A stretch of 64,000 bases of DNA from NCBI GenBank assembly GCA_964462325.1, contig CAYWYQ010000002.1, forward strand, positions 1 through 64,000. The letters are read 5' to 3'. Position numbers and translations under genes: made by a program. The notes beneath the pieces were generated by a model. It was given only the letters and a program-made list of their open reading frames with translations. It was not told the DNA's origin and searched no databases. Numbering within the stretch: the first letter of the stretch is position 1; every line of letters starts with the position of its first letter. Origin of the DNA: CAYFMS01 sp964462325. GTDB taxonomy: Bacteria > Patescibacteriota > Patescibacteriia > UBA9934. Below, in pieces: positions 1 to 8,443 of the stretch.

Positions 1-325
<325 letters not shown>

Positions 326-337
326 CTTATCTTGCCT

Positions 338-471
338 ACTCTTGTTTGAAAATTTGTCACTTGACGATTCAGAACTGTGGTGTTCGACACCGTACTATAA
401 GTACGGCTTACTACACTCCTCGTTCTTCGTCGCCATCTGACGCAATTTTCTACACAATAGTTAACAAGAGT
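338..471. repeat. Stem-loop element E1 in the 23S-5S spacer
   Basis: The spacer between 23S and 5S carries a 134-base element closed by a perfect 9-bp inverted repeat (ACTCTTGTT at 338-346, AACAAGAGT at 463-471). Its apex is the hairpin CCGTAC-TATAA-GTACGG at 390-406. The apex and its GC-rich shoulders closely resemble elements E2 and E3 next to tRNA-Ile and tRNA-Val, while the outer stem is different. It could be an rRNA-processing stem or a small non-autonomous repeat. Confidence 0.6.
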
Positions 472-530
472 CTGAGAAAAATTTATTGTTTCAAGTTGGT
501 TGATTATTCAGAAAGATCAGAGAAAAGTCA

Positions 531-652
531 GTAATGTTTCGGTGTCACTTCCTAGGGGGTCACACCCGTTCCCTTCCCGAACACGGCAGTTAAGCCCCGA
601 GGGCCGATGGTAGTCAAGTATGGCGAGAGTAGGTGGACGCCGGAACATTGCT
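531..652 (+). rRNA. rrf: 5S ribosomal RNA
   Basis: A typical 5S rRNA: the CCCGTTCCCTTCCCGAACACGG loop B/C region is at about 568-588, GGCCGATGGTAGT at 602-614 and GCGAGAGTAGG at 623-633. The ends AGTAATGTT and AACATTGCT pair to close helix I. It follows 23S by about 200 bases, as in an rRNA operon, and is followed by a terminator. Confidence 0.95.
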
Positions 653-668
653 GACTTTTTAGTTAAAG

Positions 669-691
669 CAGCTCGAAGGAGCTGTTTTTTA
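669..691 (+). terminator. rRNA operon terminator
   Basis: CAGCTC-GAAG-GAGCTG hairpin (669-684) followed by six T residues, directly after 5S rRNA. A classic Rho-independent terminator. Confidence 0.85.
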
Positions 692-741
692 ATTATGTAA
701 TTTGTTCGTATAATGCCATGAATCATCAAATAATTTTTTTG

Positions 742-770
742 TTGACGCTCGAGTTTAATTGAGCTACTCT
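742..770 (+). promoter_or_regulatory. Sigma70-type promoter of the glmU-like gene
   Basis: TTGACG (742-747), a 17-base spacer, then TACTCT (765-770). It sits 17 bases before the ATG at 788, so the leader would be very short. The match is good but not perfect. Confidence 0.55.
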
Positions 771-787
771 TAGGCAAGAAATATACT

Positions 788-1537
788 ATGAATACAAGAG
801 TTATTATCTTAGCGGCTGGGATGGGTACACGCATGGGCGCTGATGTCCCGAAGCCATTAGTAGAAGTGTCAGGGAGGTCAATGATCATGCATTTACTGGA
901 TGCGGTTCATGAAAGTAAGGTCGATGAAAGGCCTATATTGGTTGTTGCACCAGATTCAGTAGAAACATTCAATGATCTTTGCGAAAATCATGGCTGTGAG
1001 TACGCTGTACAAGAAAAACAGCTTGGAACAGGTCATGCCGTTGGTGCAGCTCGCGAGCGAGCAAATACATCAGAATCTGTCATTGTACTTTATGGTGATC
1101 ATCCTTTTATTACTGCTGAAGTACTTGAGCAATTACAAGAATTACACGCGGAAGGAAATTCTGTTGTCAGTATGCTAACGGCAAAAGTGAAGAACTTCAA
1201 AAAAGACAATGAAGGCTTTTTACATTGGGGTAGAATTATTCGAGATGAAGTTGGTGTATTGGTTGCTACGAGGGAATATAAGGATGCAACGGAAGAGGAA
1301 CGTGAAATAAAAGAAATAAATCCGGGGATTTATATGTTTGATTCAGAATGGTTATGGGATCACCTTTCTGAATTAAAGAATGAAAATGCGAGTGAAGAAT
1401 ATTACATTACAGACTTGGTAGAAATGGCTATAGAGGAAGGTGAACATGTTGCAACAGCCGTTGTCGACAACCCATTTATTGTTATGGGAATCAATACACC
1501 TGAAGAATTAGAAAGGGCTGAAAGACTCATGGGATAA
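788..1537 (+). CDS. glmU: GlmU N-terminal-type UDP-sugar pyrophosphorylase
   Basis: A 249-residue nucleotidyltransferase. The nucleotide-binding signature LAAGMGTRM is at residues 8-16 and PKPL at 21-24. A QLGTGHA motif (about residue 79), a GDHP motif with the metal-binding Asp (about 105), NPGIYMF (about 179) and EEYYITD (about 203) match the uridyltransferase half of GlmU, which makes UDP-GlcNAc from GlcNAc-1-phosphate and UTP for cell-wall precursors. The C-terminal left-handed beta-helix acetyltransferase domain of full GlmU (about 450 residues) is missing, so another enzyme would have to supply GlcNAc-1-phosphate. It is the first gene after the rRNA terminator, has its own promoter, and is followed after 8 bases by a membrane-protein gene. 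The sugar is inferred from motifs; another NDP-sugar is possible. Confidence 0.8.
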   Translation: MNTRVIILAAGMGTRMGADVPKPLVEVSGRSMIMHLLDAVHESKVDERPILVVAPDSVETFNDLCENHGCEYAVQEKQLGTGHAVGAARERANTSESVIVLYGDHPFITAEVLEQLQELHAEGNSVVSMLTAKVKNFKKDNEGFLHWGRIIRDEVGVLVATREYKDATEEEREIKEINPGIYMFDSEWLWDHLSELKNENASEEYYITDLVEMAIEEGEHVATAVVDNPFIVMGINTPEELERAERLMG

Positions 1538-1545
1538 TTTCCCTT

Positions 1546-2139
1546 ATGAAGATATTTGCGGAAATGAAACGAGATTTTAGCAAGCAATTTGAGCTGCTAA
1601 AGTCTCTTTTTTATCCTTCAAAAATTCGAGGTGTCATTGCGATATGTTTTCTTGTCATCATTATCGCTACTTTTCCAATTTTTACTAACACCATGAGTAA
1701 TTTGATTGATGCACTAATCGGATCAAGGGGAATAGAGTTTGCGACAGGAGAAGTAAAATCACTATCGAAGACAATAATTGTATGGCTAGGAGTTTTTCTG
1801 GCACTATCTTCCTATTATGCGAATACTTCATGGAAGATAAGAAAATCATTGCAAGGAATTCTTCCGTTTTGTCTAATGACAGGAATTACTTTTTCCTCGG
1901 GTCGTTACTGGATTCTCGTCCTACTATTTTTCTTTCTTTTGAGCGCTGCGCGCAAATTACAGAATAAAAAAAGTAAATATATCACCTATGTATTTCTTTA
2001 TCCTATTTTGGCATTGATGTTGATAGATGCGCTCGCTGTAGCTGTTTCCCGAGGTATTTCTGTCGGAGATTATGTTTCTGTCATTCTCGTGAGTATCATT
2101 CTTACTACGTGGATGAGTTATGGTTTGATTAATCGATAA
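1546..2139 (+). CDS. Multi-pass membrane protein, unknown function
   Basis: A 197-residue protein with about five hydrophobic segments (residues 28-48, 78-95, 103-118, 120-135, 148-165 and 172-190 in part) and a basic N-terminus (KRDFSKQ). I do not recognise a family. It starts 8 bases after the glmU-like stop and is probably cotranscribed with it. Its 3' end overlaps the convergent L,D-transpeptidase gene by 11 bases. The ATG at 1546 is the only plausible start close to the upstream gene. Confidence 0.75.
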   Translation: MKIFAEMKRDFSKQFELLKSLFYPSKIRGVIAICFLVIIIATFPIFTNTMSNLIDALIGSRGIEFATGEVKSLSKTIIVWLGVFLALSSYYANTSWKIRKSLQGILPFCLMTGITFSSGRYWILVLLFFFLLSAARKLQNKKSKYITYVFLYPILALMLIDALAVAVSRGISVGDYVSVILVSIILTTWMSYGLINR

Positions 2140-3523
2140 TTTCTACAGGTGTACCGATATCTGACCAATTGAATACCCATTCAGCATCTTTGAGCCCTAC
2201 ATTTACACAACCGTGACTCATTGGATTCCCAAAATTATTATGCCAATCTGCCGAATGAATATAATAATATTTCTGGAACCGTAAATTCCATCTCACATTT
2301 GGAATATTGTAATTACGCGGGTCATCTTCTCCGTAGAGCCATATATAATCATGATAGGGGAGTTTGTGGGTTACACTTTTTTTACCGCGAGGCGTTTCAA
2401 AGCCCTTCACACCGGTTGATACAAGGAATGTATTCACGAATGATCCATGTTCATACGTGTATAATCTTTGCTCACTAACATTCACAAGAATGTACTTTCC
2501 GACCCGATTGCGATGTAATCCTGAATTTGAGATTGAAACCTGCATTAAATTGCCTTCATGTTGAATGTCTTCTGTACGCGCGCCGTGATTCTCGGTAGAG
2601 AATATCTTGAATGAAGCTAATGGATCTCCGTTATGGCCAAAGAGGTGTACTCTGGGTTCCTCTGAAGTCGATGCAGTAATAGAAATATCCATCATGCCAT
2701 CGTTTTGATAATCAACCAATCCTAATTCTAGCCCATCTTCAGTTTCGATACCTGTTTCGAATGCATACTGTATTTCTAAATCTCTTCTATAGGCATTGAA
2801 TCCATAGATACGTACCATAGATTTGTCTTCACCCATGCTTGCTGTAATGATTTCCTGCTTTCCATCTGCATCAATATCACCGACTTCCACAACCGCTCCA
2901 GCATTGTCATAATGTATTCCCGCGAACACCTCTTGTTTCATTGTTCCTAAAGGAGAAAATACCTTGATATGAGGACCTCCGCTAATACCAGGTGAAGTGA
3001 TAATGTCATTTTTCCCGTCATTGTCAATGTCACCGCAACTCACATTTACACCACCACGAAAATTCGAAGCATAGGCAAAAAATCCACCTCCAAAAACGGC
3101 TTCTCCTTTTATGTCAAAGATGCGTACATGGGGACCTCCTCCCGGAAAAGTTCCCGTTATGATTTCAGGAACACCATTTCCGGTTAAGTCACATGCGGCG
3201 ACATTGACACCTGATCGATACAAAGGGTGATAGACAATAAATTCATCAATTAATGTTCCGTCTTGAGCAAAAATTTTTACACTTGGTTCTAAATTTGGAC
3301 CTGCACCAATGATAATCTCACTCGTTCCATCTGAATCAATATCTATATTTGTTGAATCAATGCGTCCTCGGTATTTTTTTCCAAAAGGATAAAAAGATTC
3401 TAACACTTTTCCTTTATTCGTATGTATCTTTACTTCAACAGGAATGTCAGAAGTATCCGCTGCCATTACTGACGCCGGAATTGCTATAAGTAGCACGGAA
3501 ATGAAAAGAAATACATACCTCAT
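2129..3523 (-). CDS. L,D-transpeptidase (YkuD) with FG-GAP repeats
   Basis: A 464-residue secreted protein. The chosen ATG at 3523 gives a clean signal peptide (MRYVFLFISVLLIAIPASVMA); the longer reading frame adds 21 unlikely residues. Residues 35-300 hold about five FG-GAP/VCBS-type repeats with Asp/Asn-rich calcium-loop motifs (IDSDGTSEI, DLTGNGVPEI, DIDNDGKNDI, DIDADGKQEI, DYQNDGMMDI). Residues about 340-464 are a YkuD domain with the catalytic SHGCVNV motif and an upstream His in YYIHSADWH. YkuD enzymes form 3-3 crosslinks in peptidoglycan. A beta-propeller fused ahead of the catalytic domain is uncommon and suggests a surface-anchored or ligand-binding form. It reads toward and overlaps the membrane protein on the other strand. 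Confidence 0.85.
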   Translation of the reverse strand: MRYVFLFISVLLIAIPASVMAADTSDIPVEVKIHTNKGKVLESFYPFGKKYRGRIDSTNIDIDSDGTSEIIIGAGPNLEPSVKIFAQDGTLIDEFIVYHPLYRSGVNVAACDLTGNGVPEIITGTFPGGGPHVRIFDIKGEAVFGGGFFAYASNFRGGVNVSCGDIDNDGKNDIITSPGISGGPHIKVFSPLGTMKQEVFAGIHYDNAGAVVEVGDIDADGKQEIITASMGEDKSMVRIYGFNAYRRDLEIQYAFETGIETEDGLELGLVDYQNDGMMDISITASTSEEPRVHLFGHNGDPLASFKIFSTENHGARTEDIQHEGNLMQVSISNSGLHRNRVGKYILVNVSEQRLYTYEHGSFVNTFLVSTGVKGFETPRGKKSVTHKLPYHDYIWLYGEDDPRNYNIPNVRWNLRFQKYYYIHSADWHNNFGNPMSHGCVNVGLKDAEWVFNWSDIGTPVEIID

Positions 3524-3547
3524 AAAACCAATATACCATATTTCATC

Positions 3548-3576
3548 TTGACACTTCGCCCTATCTGCGGTACTAT
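3548..3576 (+). promoter_or_regulatory. Sigma70 promoter of tRNA-Ala
   Basis: A consensus -35 TTGACA (3548-3553), a 17-base spacer and a -10 TACTAT (3571-3576) end 14 bases before the tRNA. It is divergent from the L,D-transpeptidase gene. Confidence 0.85.
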
Positions 3577-3589
3577 TTCGCCACAACTT

Positions 3590-3666
3590 GGGCCCTTAGC
3601 TCAGCTGGCTAGAGCGCCTCGCTTGCACCGAGGAGGTCACCGGTTCGACTCCGGTATGGTCCACCA
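3590..3666 (+). tRNA. tRNA-Ala (TGC)
   Basis: A 77-base tRNA with encoded CCA. The anticodon loop CTTGCAC gives anticodon TGC. The acceptor stem has the G3-U70 pair that identifies alanine tRNAs, plus one C-U mismatch at 6-67. The T arm (CCGGTTCGACTCCGG) is canonical. Confidence 0.95.
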
Positions 3667-3748
3667 CTAAGAAATTCACTGTAATGTGGATTTTTTAGTT
3701 ACAGATTTAATTGCATTTGGTACCAGGTAGAGAATTATATATATACAT

Positions 3749-4304
3749 ATGAAAAATCCATGGCAATTAGCATTTTTTCTACTCTTAATCATCACAATAT
3801 CTGCAGGCGCATACTACTATGCAGGTATGCAAAATGGATCACCGGGTAATAAGCTGGGTATTGAGTCGTCCATTCCAAATCTCGATCTTTTAACCGACGA
3901 AGAGGGGCGCGGGCTACATTCTTCTATCAGAGNNNNNNNNNNAAGATGACACACTGTACCAAAACTGGATATATCGATACTCACTTACATTTCCGAATTC
4001 ATGGGGCGATATAAAAGAAAGGGTTGATAATGGGCCAGATGGATCGAAAATCTACCAAACAATTCGTCTTACAGCGCAAAATGACGATGATAGATATATT
4101 CAAATTAATATTGTTCGGTCTGAGCATAGGGATGATGCTTCGGTAACAGATGCTCCTCACACACTATTGAGCGGAGACAATGTTTGGACATTCTATTATT
4201 CTGGAGGTGGAGATTTTGCCGGAATGCCAGGTCTTGATGATCAAAAGTATTTCGATATCGATGAGGAGGTAGATGACATTAGTGAAACATTTACAAAATT
4301 CTAA
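3749..4304 (+). CDS. Membrane-anchored hypothetical protein, split by assembly gap
   Basis: Starts MKNPWQLAFFLLLIITISAG, an N-terminal signal or anchor helix (residues 4-24). The reading frame enters a run of ten N's at 3933-3942. After the gap the coding frame is the one starting at 3945 and it runs to TAA at 4302-4304, giving a segment that includes WIYRYSLTFPNSWGDI and FYYSGGGDFAGMP. The two halves are out of frame with ten N's, so the gap length is arbitrary. The downstream half resembles extracytoplasmic beta-rich domains of CPR lipoproteins, and its FPNSW motif recalls FSYPLGW in the duplicated 209-residue proteins at 38.4-39.8 kb. Function is unknown. Confidence 0.65.
3933..3942. other. 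Assembly gap (10 N)
   Basis: Ten undetermined bases within the gene above. This shows that the sequence is a scaffold, and that the join and its length are not read directly. Confidence 1.
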
Positions 4305-4313
4305 ATATCATAA

Positions 4314-4342
4314 AAAACCACCACCACTTGCGGTGGTTTTTT
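4314..4342 (+). terminator. Rho-independent terminator
   Basis: The stem AAAACCACC/GGTGGTTTT closes a 9-base loop and is followed by more T residues. It lies 10 bases after the stop of the gap-split gene, and its location rules out starts for the next gene before 4342. Confidence 0.75.
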
Positions 4343-4365
4343 GTTTAGGGCTAAGATATATGTAT

Positions 4366-4881
4366 ATGGATTACATTTATCATCTTGTTCCGAAAGAAAT
4401 GCGAGGAGATCACTTACATCCTGTAAGTCGGCTTAAGTTACATTTTCCAGAACTGTATCGGCACAAGCGTGCGAAAAGGGAAGATAAGCGGTACAGACAT
4501 TCCGAAGTTATTCCATATGTGAATGCAAAATGGAGTGAGACATTACATTTTTTCATGGTAGATCCAAAGAAAATAAAAGATGTTCTTGCAAAACATGGTG
4601 TACAAAAATCTTTACGGGTTTGGAAAATACCTGTTCAATTATTACGTCAAAATCGCTCTATTATATTTCACGGTAAGCGTGGAGACGATTGGTATCATAT
4701 GGCAAATTTTTCAAGTTTTGATAAAAAGGCGGTACAAGATTATCGTAAACTTTCTCCAGCGATTATTGATTATTATAAACGACATGCAGCAACAGATGAT
4801 ATCGATATTCTCCATCCATTGCCTCAGGTGCTTTTTAAAGGGAGTGTAAATATCGCCAACTGTGAAATCATGGAACTCTGA
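4366..4881 (+). CDS. Hypothetical protein (IYHLVPKEMRGD family)
   Basis: A 171-residue soluble, basic protein. I start it at the ATG at 4366 (MDYIYHLVPKEMRG) because earlier in-frame ATGs fall within or before the terminator hairpin; the ATG at 4360 is an equal alternative. Visible features are the N-terminal YHLVPKEMRGDHLHP, a KRAKREDKRYRH basic stretch, YVNAKWSETLHF, and many His residues. The opening resembles conserved hypothetical proteins I associate with CPR genomes, but I cannot name a family or activity. It is followed by a bidirectional terminator. Confidence 0.7.
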   Translation: MDYIYHLVPKEMRGDHLHPVSRLKLHFPELYRHKRAKREDKRYRHSEVIPYVNAKWSETLHFFMVDPKKIKDVLAKHGVQKSLRVWKIPVQLLRQNRSIIFHGKRGDDWYHMANFSSFDKKAVQDYRKLSPAIIDYYKRHAATDDIDILHPLPQVLFKGSVNIANCEIMEL

Positions 4882-4918
4882 TTTGTGCTAGATGAATGTA
4901 TAATGTGTATTTGAAAGT

Positions 4919-4945
4919 AAAATCACCACTATTTGTGGTGATTTT
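4919..4945. terminator. Bidirectional terminator between convergent genes
   Basis: A perfect 11-bp stem AAAATCACCAC/GTGGTGATTTT with loop TATTT. A-rich on the left and T-rich on the right, it can stop the gene at 4366 and the minus-strand gene ending at 4966. Confidence 0.85.
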
Positions 4946-4965
4946 ATACCGTTTACTTACAAATA

Positions 4966-5691
4966 TTAGAAGGTTTCCTCCATGCACTTTGCCTGCTCTG
5001 CTTCGGCCGCTTCTGTAATTTCTTCCGGTAATTCGTATGGGGTGAGGCCGGCAAGAGGATTGTCAAGATCTAGGCTGAAATGCATCAGAGAGTCTGAAGT
5101 GCTGAAATCTAGATATGATGAGAAGCATGGTCCTGGGGAGAAGTCTCCATGTGGTTGGGTGAGTACAATCAGTTGACCATCATCATAACCGATTGGCCAA
5201 AATACAGGGATAATGTTCGCGGTAATTCCTTCAATGGATTGACGCTCGAATGTAGATTTGTATAGGCGTTCCCATTCCCAGTTGAGATAATCGTACTCAT
5301 ACACGTTTGTTTGAATAGAAACGGGTGCAGCCGTATCTTCTGTGACCTCGACGGTATTACTAGTTATGAAATAATAGATATTTTCATCGACAGGACTTTG
5401 TACAAAACCACCGTTCAAAACCTGTTTAGATTCAGATTCCAGGGACTGTACAGATTCAAGGACAGCTGCCGCGCGATCAAATGAAGTAGAGGAGATTGCT
5501 GAAAAATTATGTTTTGGTTCAGAGGGTGTAGCAAATCCCGTAGATCCATCATTGCCATCTAGGGCGACGGGTGCTTGGTCATTTATGGGTGAATTTGTTG
5601 TATCACTGAGGGTAAAAATAACCCATGCTCCAACAGCAATCAATAAAAGGGCTATAGCCCATGCCTATATATTAGAATTTTGTGTTTTCAT
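4966..5691 (-). pseudogene. Membrane-anchored hypothetical protein with in-frame TAG at codon 9
   Basis: The natural start is the ATG at 5691, one base after the stop of the 2-hydroxyacid dehydrogenase gene (TAATATG junction). It reads MKTQNSNI, then TAG (5667-5665), then continues in the same frame with a transmembrane helix (AWAIALLLIAVGAWVIFTL) and about 220 residues of a secreted domain. A TTG at 5643 could start a 225-residue product but would remove half of the helix. The domain is a paralogue of the lipoprotein at 7703-8341: both contain a (S/E)PxxENIxYFxTS segment, VYxYD, WERLYK/FERLYK, an LDNP segment and a C-terminal Cys. Options are a recent nonsense mutation, a sequencing error, or reinitiation. 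Function is unknown. Confidence 0.65.
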
Positions 5692-5692
5692 A

Positions 5693-6682
5693 TTATTTTA
5701 CTTTATTAGGTATTTTTTTATTATCGATATAAGCAAGGATATTTTTTGCCGCAACTCTACTCATTGCCTGACGCGTTTCCACAGTGGCAGATGCGGTATG
5801 TGGAGTCAGTATAACATTTTTTAATTTGCGAAGTTCATAATTGTCACGTGGATTGCAATCTATCATTGGCTCGCATTCATATACATCGAGTCCGGCACCT
5901 GCAATATCGCCGTGCGTCAATGCCTTCACAAGTGCGAGTTCATCGACAACGGGACCGCGTGCTGTATTGATAAGGAAGGCAGTTTTCTTCATCGCACGCA
6001 ATTCTTTTGCGCCGATAAGGTGGCGCGTAGAATCGAGGAGGGGAACATGCAAACTCACAAAGTCTGCTTCTTTCAATAATTGCATCTTACTTCTGTATTT
6101 CGCTTTATACTTCTTTTCAAGTTTAAGCTTCCTTTCTATGTCATTATAGATAACCTTTACACCGAATCCATCATACATACGTTTTGCAATAGATTCACCG
6201 ATTCTTCCGGTTCCAATAATTCCGAGGGTTTTTCCTTTTACATCGGTCCCAAGTAGTAATTCAGGACCCCAACTTTTATATTTTCCCGCGCGAGTGAAAT
6301 CATCTGTCTCAACAATGCGATGCGCGAGTCCAAAGATCATTGCGATCGCATGTTCAGCAACGGATTCGCCGACTTCTTTTGCTGGGGCATTTGTGATGAC
6401 GATACCACGCTCTTTTGCTGCATCAAGATCAATATTATTAAAGCCGACGGCATAATTCGCGATCATCTTCAATTGTGGACCAGCCGCATCCATGACCTTC
6501 GCATCAATTTTTTCTGTGAGTATTGAAAGGACAATGTCGGATCCTTTAACGCGCTTGAGTAATTCTTTTCGAGGGATGGGCTTGTCCTCTTTCCAGATAT
6601 CTAGCTTAATACTTTTACGCCTCTTAAGCATTTTTATCCCTTCGTCGGGTATATTCCTTGTAATATATATTTTTGTTTTCAT
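5693..6682 (-). CDS. D-2-hydroxyacid dehydrogenase (glyoxylate/hydroxypyruvate reductase type)
   Basis: A 329-residue NAD(P)-dependent oxidoreductase. It shows the N-terminal substrate domain, the Rossmann motif GTGRIGESIAKR (about 155-166), a HVPLLDSTRHLI segment, INTARGPVVDE containing the substrate Arg (about 240), a downstream Glu (ECEP) and the catalytic His in LTPHTASA (about 294). These are the signatures of the GyaR/phosphoglycerate dehydrogenase family, which reduces glyoxylate, hydroxypyruvate or similar 2-oxoacids. It lacks the C-terminal ACT domain of long SerA. It lies in a minus-strand run with two PfkB kinases and an aldolase. Its ATG follows the upstream kinase stop by one base, so the two are probably translationally coupled. 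The exact substrate is not evident. Confidence 0.85.
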   Translation of the reverse strand: MKTKIYITRNIPDEGIKMLKRRKSIKLDIWKEDKPIPRKELLKRVKGSDIVLSILTEKIDAKVMDAAGPQLKMIANYAVGFNNIDLDAAKERGIVITNAPAKEVGESVAEHAIAMIFGLAHRIVETDDFTRAGKYKSWGPELLLGTDVKGKTLGIIGTGRIGESIAKRMYDGFGVKVIYNDIERKLKLEKKYKAKYRSKMQLLKEADFVSLHVPLLDSTRHLIGAKELRAMKKTAFLINTARGPVVDELALVKALTHGDIAGAGLDVYECEPMIDCNPRDNYELRKLKNVILTPHTASATVETRQAMSRVAAKNILAYIDNKKIPNKVK

Positions 6683-6683
6683 A

Positions 6684-7655
6684 TTAGAGCGTCTTTATAG
6701 AAATACGTGAACGAGATTTTTTAGAAGGGACTTTTTTTAGAATACCTTGTTTTGCTCCAAACGATTGAATAACGGATTCGGCATTCAATATACCGATCTG
6801 AATTGCTTCCTCTATACCTTTCCTCAGGAGTAGTGATGCAACAAAACTAGATCCAAGTGCATCTCCTGCACCAGTCCTTGAGATGGCGTTTACGCCTGTA
6901 GGACGCCCATGATATACTTTTCCATTTTTACAAACATGCACGCCTCGTATGCCGTCAGATACTAATACAATATTGTCTTTGTATGTCAGATTTTCACAAA
7001 GTTTTTTTGATTCTGCATTTGTTCCAGATAGAATTCTTGCCTCCTCTTTATTAACTAAAAGAACATCAACGAGTTTCAAGAGTGGGTTTAATTTTCTTTT
7101 TCCGCTTTTTAATTCCTTTGATCCTGGATTCCATGCAATACGTATTCCTTTTTTCTTCGCCTTTGTGAAAACCATGCGAGCGAGAGCAATGTCACCACCT
7201 AACGATGATACATAGAGCCACTTTGTATTACAGGTGTTAATGGGTATATCTGCTGCAGAGAAATTATTTGAAACACCGCGATGCACCAGTACAGATCGTT
7301 CACCATCTGTCGTTGTTAGAAGGGTGCTGTATCCGGTCATTCCTTTTTTTAGAATGCGGATGAATTTGGTACTCACCTTATATTTTTTTAAATCCGATAA
7401 AACAGCATTTCCGGGAGCATCATTTCCGATGCGTGTAATGCAAGCTGTTTTTAATCCAAGGCTCGCAAATGTGGCGGCCGTATTTGTCCCTCCACCTCCA
7501 GTCGTAAGATAAAAATCATCAACCTCGATTTTACTACCGAGAGAGACACATTCGCCAACTCCCGTTCGAAATTTTGTTGAACGGATGATTTGAAAATCAC
7601 GAGAGACAAGAAATGCATCCTGAACCGCAGATCCTATAGTGATTACATCAAACAT
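6684..7655 (-). CDS. PfkB-family carbohydrate kinase
   Basis: A 323-residue ribokinase-fold kinase. The N-terminal sugar-binding motif GGGGTNTAATFASLG is at about 52-66 and the ATP-site and catalytic motif RTGAGDALGSSF is at about 260-271, where the Asp of GAGD is the catalytic base. The family phosphorylates sugars, sugar phosphates or nucleosides with ATP. The neighbours are a 2-hydroxyacid dehydrogenase (downstream, one-base gap) and aldolase plus a second PfkB kinase upstream, so a phosphofructokinase-like or tagatose-phosphate kinase role is possible, but the substrate cannot be read from the sequence. Confidence 0.85.
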   Translation of the reverse strand: MFDVITIGSAVQDAFLVSRDFQIIRSTKFRTGVGECVSLGSKIEVDDFYLTTGGGGTNTAATFASLGLKTACITRIGNDAPGNAVLSDLKKYKVSTKFIRILKKGMTGYSTLLTTTDGERSVLVHRGVSNNFSAADIPINTCNTKWLYVSSLGGDIALARMVFTKAKKKGIRIAWNPGSKELKSGKRKLNPLLKLVDVLLVNKEEARILSGTNAESKKLCENLTYKDNIVLVSDGIRGVHVCKNGKVYHGRPTGVNAISRTGAGDALGSSFVASLLLRKGIEEAIQIGILNAESVIQSFGAKQGILKKVPSKKSRSRISIKTL

Positions 7656-7702
7656 ATATGCAGATTATATTAGAACTTTAAATACTATTATTAACTCAAT
7701 TA

Positions 7703-8341
7703 TCATGATATACACATATCTCTCTCATGCCTTAATGGCCCAAGTATTTCTTCTGAAGGCTTATAATAATTAAAAGTAGCATAAGGATTATCGAGTTCAA
7801 AACTTACGAGTGCACGAGTTCCTCCTTGAGCACCAATAACGAGTGGCTGTGCGCATGGGTGTGGCGAGTCATCTATTGGTTGAGCGAGCATGATAAGTTC
7901 ATTTCCATCAATTCCAATAACTCTTAGAATTTCATGCATGTCGATATCTTCCTTTCCGGTTAAGCCAGATTCACCCTCAACAGAAAATGTTTTATAGAGT
8001 CTTTCAAAGTTGTGATTTTCATTATCGTATCGATACACGCTTAATAAATATGAATTATCATCCTGTCTTGAGGAAGTTGCAAAATAAGAAATATTTTCTT
8101 CATAAGGCGAATAGACGATGCCAGATTCAAAGAACTGATTTGGTTCCAGTTCGCGAATAGAAGAAAGAGCAATTCGATAATTTGCCCATTCTTTTGGTTC
8201 TAGGTATGCGAATACTACCTGCTGTTCTACAGAATATTCTTCTTGCACGGCAAGGTCAGGTGTTGACGGTGCGTCATAGGACTTATCGCAACCTGCACCG
8301 ATAAGGAGTAAAGAACAAAAAATAAGAAGATATTTATACAT
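7703..8341 (-). CDS. Lipoprotein, unknown function
   Basis: A 212-residue protein with a lipoprotein signal peptide: MYKYLLIFCSLLLIGAGC puts the lipobox Cys at residue 18. The mature part is acidic, with several aromatic YxxE segments, and ends with a Cys near the C-terminus. It is a paralogue of the stop-interrupted protein at 4966-5691, with matching blocks at ENISYFATSS, VYRYDNE, FERLYKT, and FELDNP. It sits between the aldolase and a PfkB kinase in a minus-strand run, which need not imply a metabolic role. It is exported and anchored at the membrane. Confidence 0.8.
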   Translation of the reverse strand: MYKYLLIFCSLLLIGAGCDKSYDAPSTPDLAVQEEYSVEQQVVFAYLEPKEWANYRIALSSIRELEPNQFFESGIVYSPYEENISYFATSSRQDDNSYLLSVYRYDNENHNFERLYKTFSVEGESGLTGKEDIDMHEILRVIGIDGNELIMLAQPIDDSPHPCAQPLVIGAQGGTRALVSFELDNPYATFNYYKPSEEILGPLRHERDMCIS

Positions 8342-8443
8342 ATGTTTTCAGTATAGCACTTCATTCTATCCATTCTATCTCCGATTTAAAACAAGGGTTT
8401 TATCTCAGAGATAGGATTGTATAGTAGAAACAAAACTAGCCCT

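Noticed and set aside
346..534. 62-codon ORF in the 23S-5S spacer
   Set aside because: It lies over a stem-loop element and has no ribosome-binding site or protein-like composition.
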